Source of the DNA: Bifidobacteriaceae bacterium
GTDB lineage: Bacteria > Actinomycetota > Actinomycetes > Actinomycetales > WQXJ01
DNA: 6,428 nucleotides
NCBI GenBank assembly: GCA_031255075.1
Contig: JAIRTF010000179.1
Location: 1-6,428, forward strand
Direction of reading: 5' to 3'
The notes under the pieces were generated by a model, which was given only the letters and a program-made list of their open reading frames with translations, made no database searches and was not told the origin of the DNA. The position numbers and the translations under genes were made by a program. Numbering within the stretch: the first letter of the stretch is position 1; each line of letters opens with the position of its first letter. Below are positions 4,549-6,428 of this stretch, one piece after another.

Positions 4549-6428
4549 ATGACCAGGACCGAGAAGACTGCTCTTGCGGATTCCTCCCTGCCCAGGTGGG
4601 CCTTTGGCCGCTTGGCCGCGCGAAAGGTGTTGGCCGCCACGGCCGCCCTCAGTTTGGTTGTGTTGCTGCCGGGGCCGGTAGCTGCCCAGGAACCTGATCC
4701 AGCGGCTATCGAATCAGCGTCAACGCAGCTTGGTGACGCGCCGTCCAACGTGGACTACTCCAAACAGGAGGAGTGGGAGCAGGTCTTCCCGAACGGCACG
4801 TTCATTGTGGAGCATTCGGAGTACACCGTGCGGGAGGGTGGTGATGATCCGGACAATCCGCAGGATGTCTACTTGGGGATCAACATCGCTCGCATGGGCG
4901 GCCGGGACGCTATGACCACGGTGACCTTCGCGGTCGGTGCTTTGACTGCGGACGATGCCGATTTCGTCGTTGAGGATGACACGCTCACCTTCCAGCCCGG
5001 CGAGGAACAGCAGACCGCCTACATCAAGATCTTGGATGACAACCGGGCGGAGAACGACCGGTTCTTGACGTTCACCCTGGTTGATGCCGGCAACGGCCAT
5101 CTGGGCCACCTGACCACCGCCATGATCCGCATCTTGGATAACGAGGAGTATGTGGAGACGGTGTTTGCGGCATCGGCCCCGGATGTGACGGACAAGTCTA
5201 TGTCTGCTGCCACGGTCACTGTGACCCGTGATGAGGCGGCGGCCCCGTATTTTGCCTCGGTGGTGGCCAAGACGGCGGATGGTACGGCCAAGGCGGGCAC
5301 CGACTATGAGGCGGTGGAACAAACCGTGGTCTTTTCCGAGGGGGAGACGTCCAAGGAGGTGCTGATCCCGTTGCTTCAAACCGGTGGCGCCCAGACCGGC
5401 ACGGTGGCGTTGACTGTTGGTTTGTCTGATCCGAAGGGTGGCCGCATAGCTGAGGGCAGCCAGTCGGTTGAGGTGCGCTTGACCGATCAGAACCCGGATC
5501 CGGCCAACCCGATTCACAATTCGGAGTCTCTCAGTGCGGCTTTGGGCGCTGCCGACCAGACGGATCAGGTCCAGTGGGATCCGCGGGATGTGACTGAGAA
5601 TGAGGCCACTGTTGCGGTCAACCAGAACGATGCCGCCGTTTCACGGCCGTTGTTGCTGGCCAACGCCCTCGGCGCAGCCAGAGGCTTGGCCGCCATCCAA
5701 CCCTTCAACGCCGCCTACTGGGGAACCGAGCGGGTCCTGACGGATCTGGCCGCCGGCGAGGATTTCTTCGGGCCTTTCGTCCCGTGCCTCTGGAACGGGC
5801 GGGCGGACGTCGCCTTTTTTATAGACGCTGCCAAAATGAATGATCCAAACGGATACTGGGACAACGCCGACAAAGATGTGCTGTTGTGCAGCTATTACAT
5901 GCATAACCTTAACCAATTCAAACGCCTGCGCATCGAGTGGGAGAACAACCCGAGTGGAATTGGCGGAGCTCCTTACACCCACTTTGGATACTATGCAGGA
6001 TCCGAAGCGAACGCGAATGAGATCAAGGTGCTAAACAACCAGGGGGTTGGCCTGCTCTGGCGGGAGCAGGGCTATCTCAACCCCGATACAGGCCGGGCCA
6101 ATCTGATCGCCCGCGGAGGGGTACGCCAGGCCAAGACCATGGATACCGTGGACCTTTGGTACGGGGCCGGAGGCCTGTACCCTACCCTAAGACGCAACGC
6201 CCGCCTCTATGCCGGCGTATATGACGCCGGCGGAAGTCAGTGGAACAAACTCAAGGTGCACCAGGTCCGCCTGGAGCGGGCTCAGATTCCGGACATAGCC
6301 TTCCAAGCTGGTCTAACCAGAGGTGGCGCCACGAACCTCAACTTCGCCTCTGACACGGGCTTCTCTTTCACCAAGGACGGCTTCGACTTCACCGTCCAGG
6401 CGGTGCCAGGCGCGGGTGGCCGTTGGTA
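4549..6428 (+). CDS. Secreted Calx-beta domain surface protein (3' end outside the window)
   Basis: The frame is open from ATG 4549 to the window edge: 626 codons, no stop, so the gene is 3'-partial. The N-terminus is a signal peptide with Arg-Lys at 25-26, a hydrophobic core (about 27-40) and a likely cut after VAA (44-46). Calx-beta domain 1 spans about 85-202, with YTVREGG (92-98), LTFQPGEEQQ (146-155) and ILDDNRAEND (161-170). Calx-beta domain 2 spans about 203-316, with DGTAKAGTDY (244-253) and VVFSEGETSKEV (260-271). Calx-beta domains often bind calcium and occur in adhesins and matrix proteins. Residues about 365-626 are extracellular-looking, rich in Asn, Tyr, Trp and Gly, with two cysteines (413, 447), and are not recognised. 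The missing C-terminus could hold more repeats or a cell-wall anchor. A role in adhesion is inferred. Codon use changes near 5640. Confidence 0.92.
   Translation, partial: MTRTEKTALADSSLPRWAFGRLAARKVLAATAALSLVVLLPGPVAAQEPDPAAIESASTQLGDAPSNVDYSKQEEWEQVFPNGTFIVEHSEYTVREGGDDPDNPQDVYLGINIARMGGRDAMTTVTFAVGALTADDADFVVEDDTLTFQPGEEQQTAYIKILDDNRAENDRFLTFTLVDAGNGHLGHLTTAMIRILDNEEYVETVFAASAPDVTDKSMSAATVTVTRDEAAAPYFASVVAKTADGTAKAGTDYEAVEQTVVFSEGETSKEVLIPLLQTGGAQTGTVALTVGLSDPKGGRIAEGSQSVEVRLTDQNPDPANPIHNSESLSAALGAADQTDQVQWDPRDVTENEATVAVNQNDAAVSRPLLLANALGAARGLAAIQPFNAAYWGTERVLTDLAAGEDFFGPFVPCLWNGRADVAFFIDAAKMNDPNGYWDNADKDVLLCSYYMHNLNQFKRLRIEWENNPSGIGGAPYTHFGYYAGSEANANEIKVLNNQGVGLLWREQGYLNPDTGRANLIARGGVRQAKTMDTVDLWYGAGGLYPTLRRNARLYAGVYDAGGSQWNKLKVHQVRLERAQIPDIAFQAGLTRGGATNLNFASDTGFSFTKDGFDFTVQAVPGAGGRW
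5802..5820 (+). terminator. Terminator-like hairpin plus T6 inside the Calx-beta gene
   Basis: GGCG (5802-5805) pairs with CGCC (5811-5814) around GACGT and is followed directly by six T bases (5815-5820). The stem is only four strict pairs, plus possible G-T pairs. It lies inside an open reading frame, so it is probably weak or non-functional. The T6 is read as two TTT Phe codons. Confidence 0.2.

Noticed and set aside
4720..5517. Long reverse-strand open frame (265 codons) opposite the Calx-beta region
   Set aside because: It is antisense to clear Calx-beta domains with matching motifs and ribosome binding site. Its translation is rich in Arg, His and Gly with no domain, typical of a GC-rich shadow frame.
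4549..6428. Pseudogene or frameshift in the Calx-beta gene
   Set aside because: I translated the frame codon by codon from 4549 to the window end and found no stop. The lack of a stop is due to the window edge.

Overview
The window looks like chromosomal DNA from a high-GC Gram-positive bacterium (Actinomycetota). Supporting signs are high G+C, GTG starts, G/C-rich third codon positions with many TTG leucine codons, strong AGGAG-type ribosome binding sites, and a secreted protein with a Gram-positive style signal peptide. The genus cannot be read from the sequence. All four genes lie on the + strand.

Layout: bases 1-162 are an intergenic leader. Bases 163-2562 encode a membrane histidine kinase with an N-terminal membrane anchor, an extracytoplasmic domain, seven further membrane helices (7TMR-DISM-like architecture) and a HisKA/HATPase core. 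The ATPase domain carries an unusual Ala/Gly/Asn-rich insertion, and the protein ends in a Pro-rich tail. A 4-base ATGA overlap leads into an OmpR/PhoB-type response regulator (2559-3272). Bases 3273-3613 are a 341-base non-coding gap with short direct repeats, one AT-richer island and a GC hairpin. Then come a single-pass, outward-facing membrane protein of unknown function (3614-4522) and, 26 bases later, the start of a large secreted protein (4549 to the window end, no stop reached). That protein has a signal peptide, two Calx-beta domains and an unrecognised extracellular region.

How the genes may work together (inference): the kinase and regulator form a cotranscribed, translationally coupled two-component system that senses an extracellular cue. 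The downstream pair looks like a second operon for the cell surface, with a membrane-anchored extracellular protein next to a Calx-beta adhesin-like protein. Its position makes it a plausible target of the regulator, but no regulator binding site can be proven here.

The most unusual points are the low-complexity insertion inside the kinase ATPase domain, the change of codon usage inside the Calx-beta gene at about 5640, a terminator-like hairpin plus T6 run inside that gene, and the pairing of an orphan membrane protein with the surface protein. No RNA genes, CRISPR arrays, insertion sequences or phage genes were seen.
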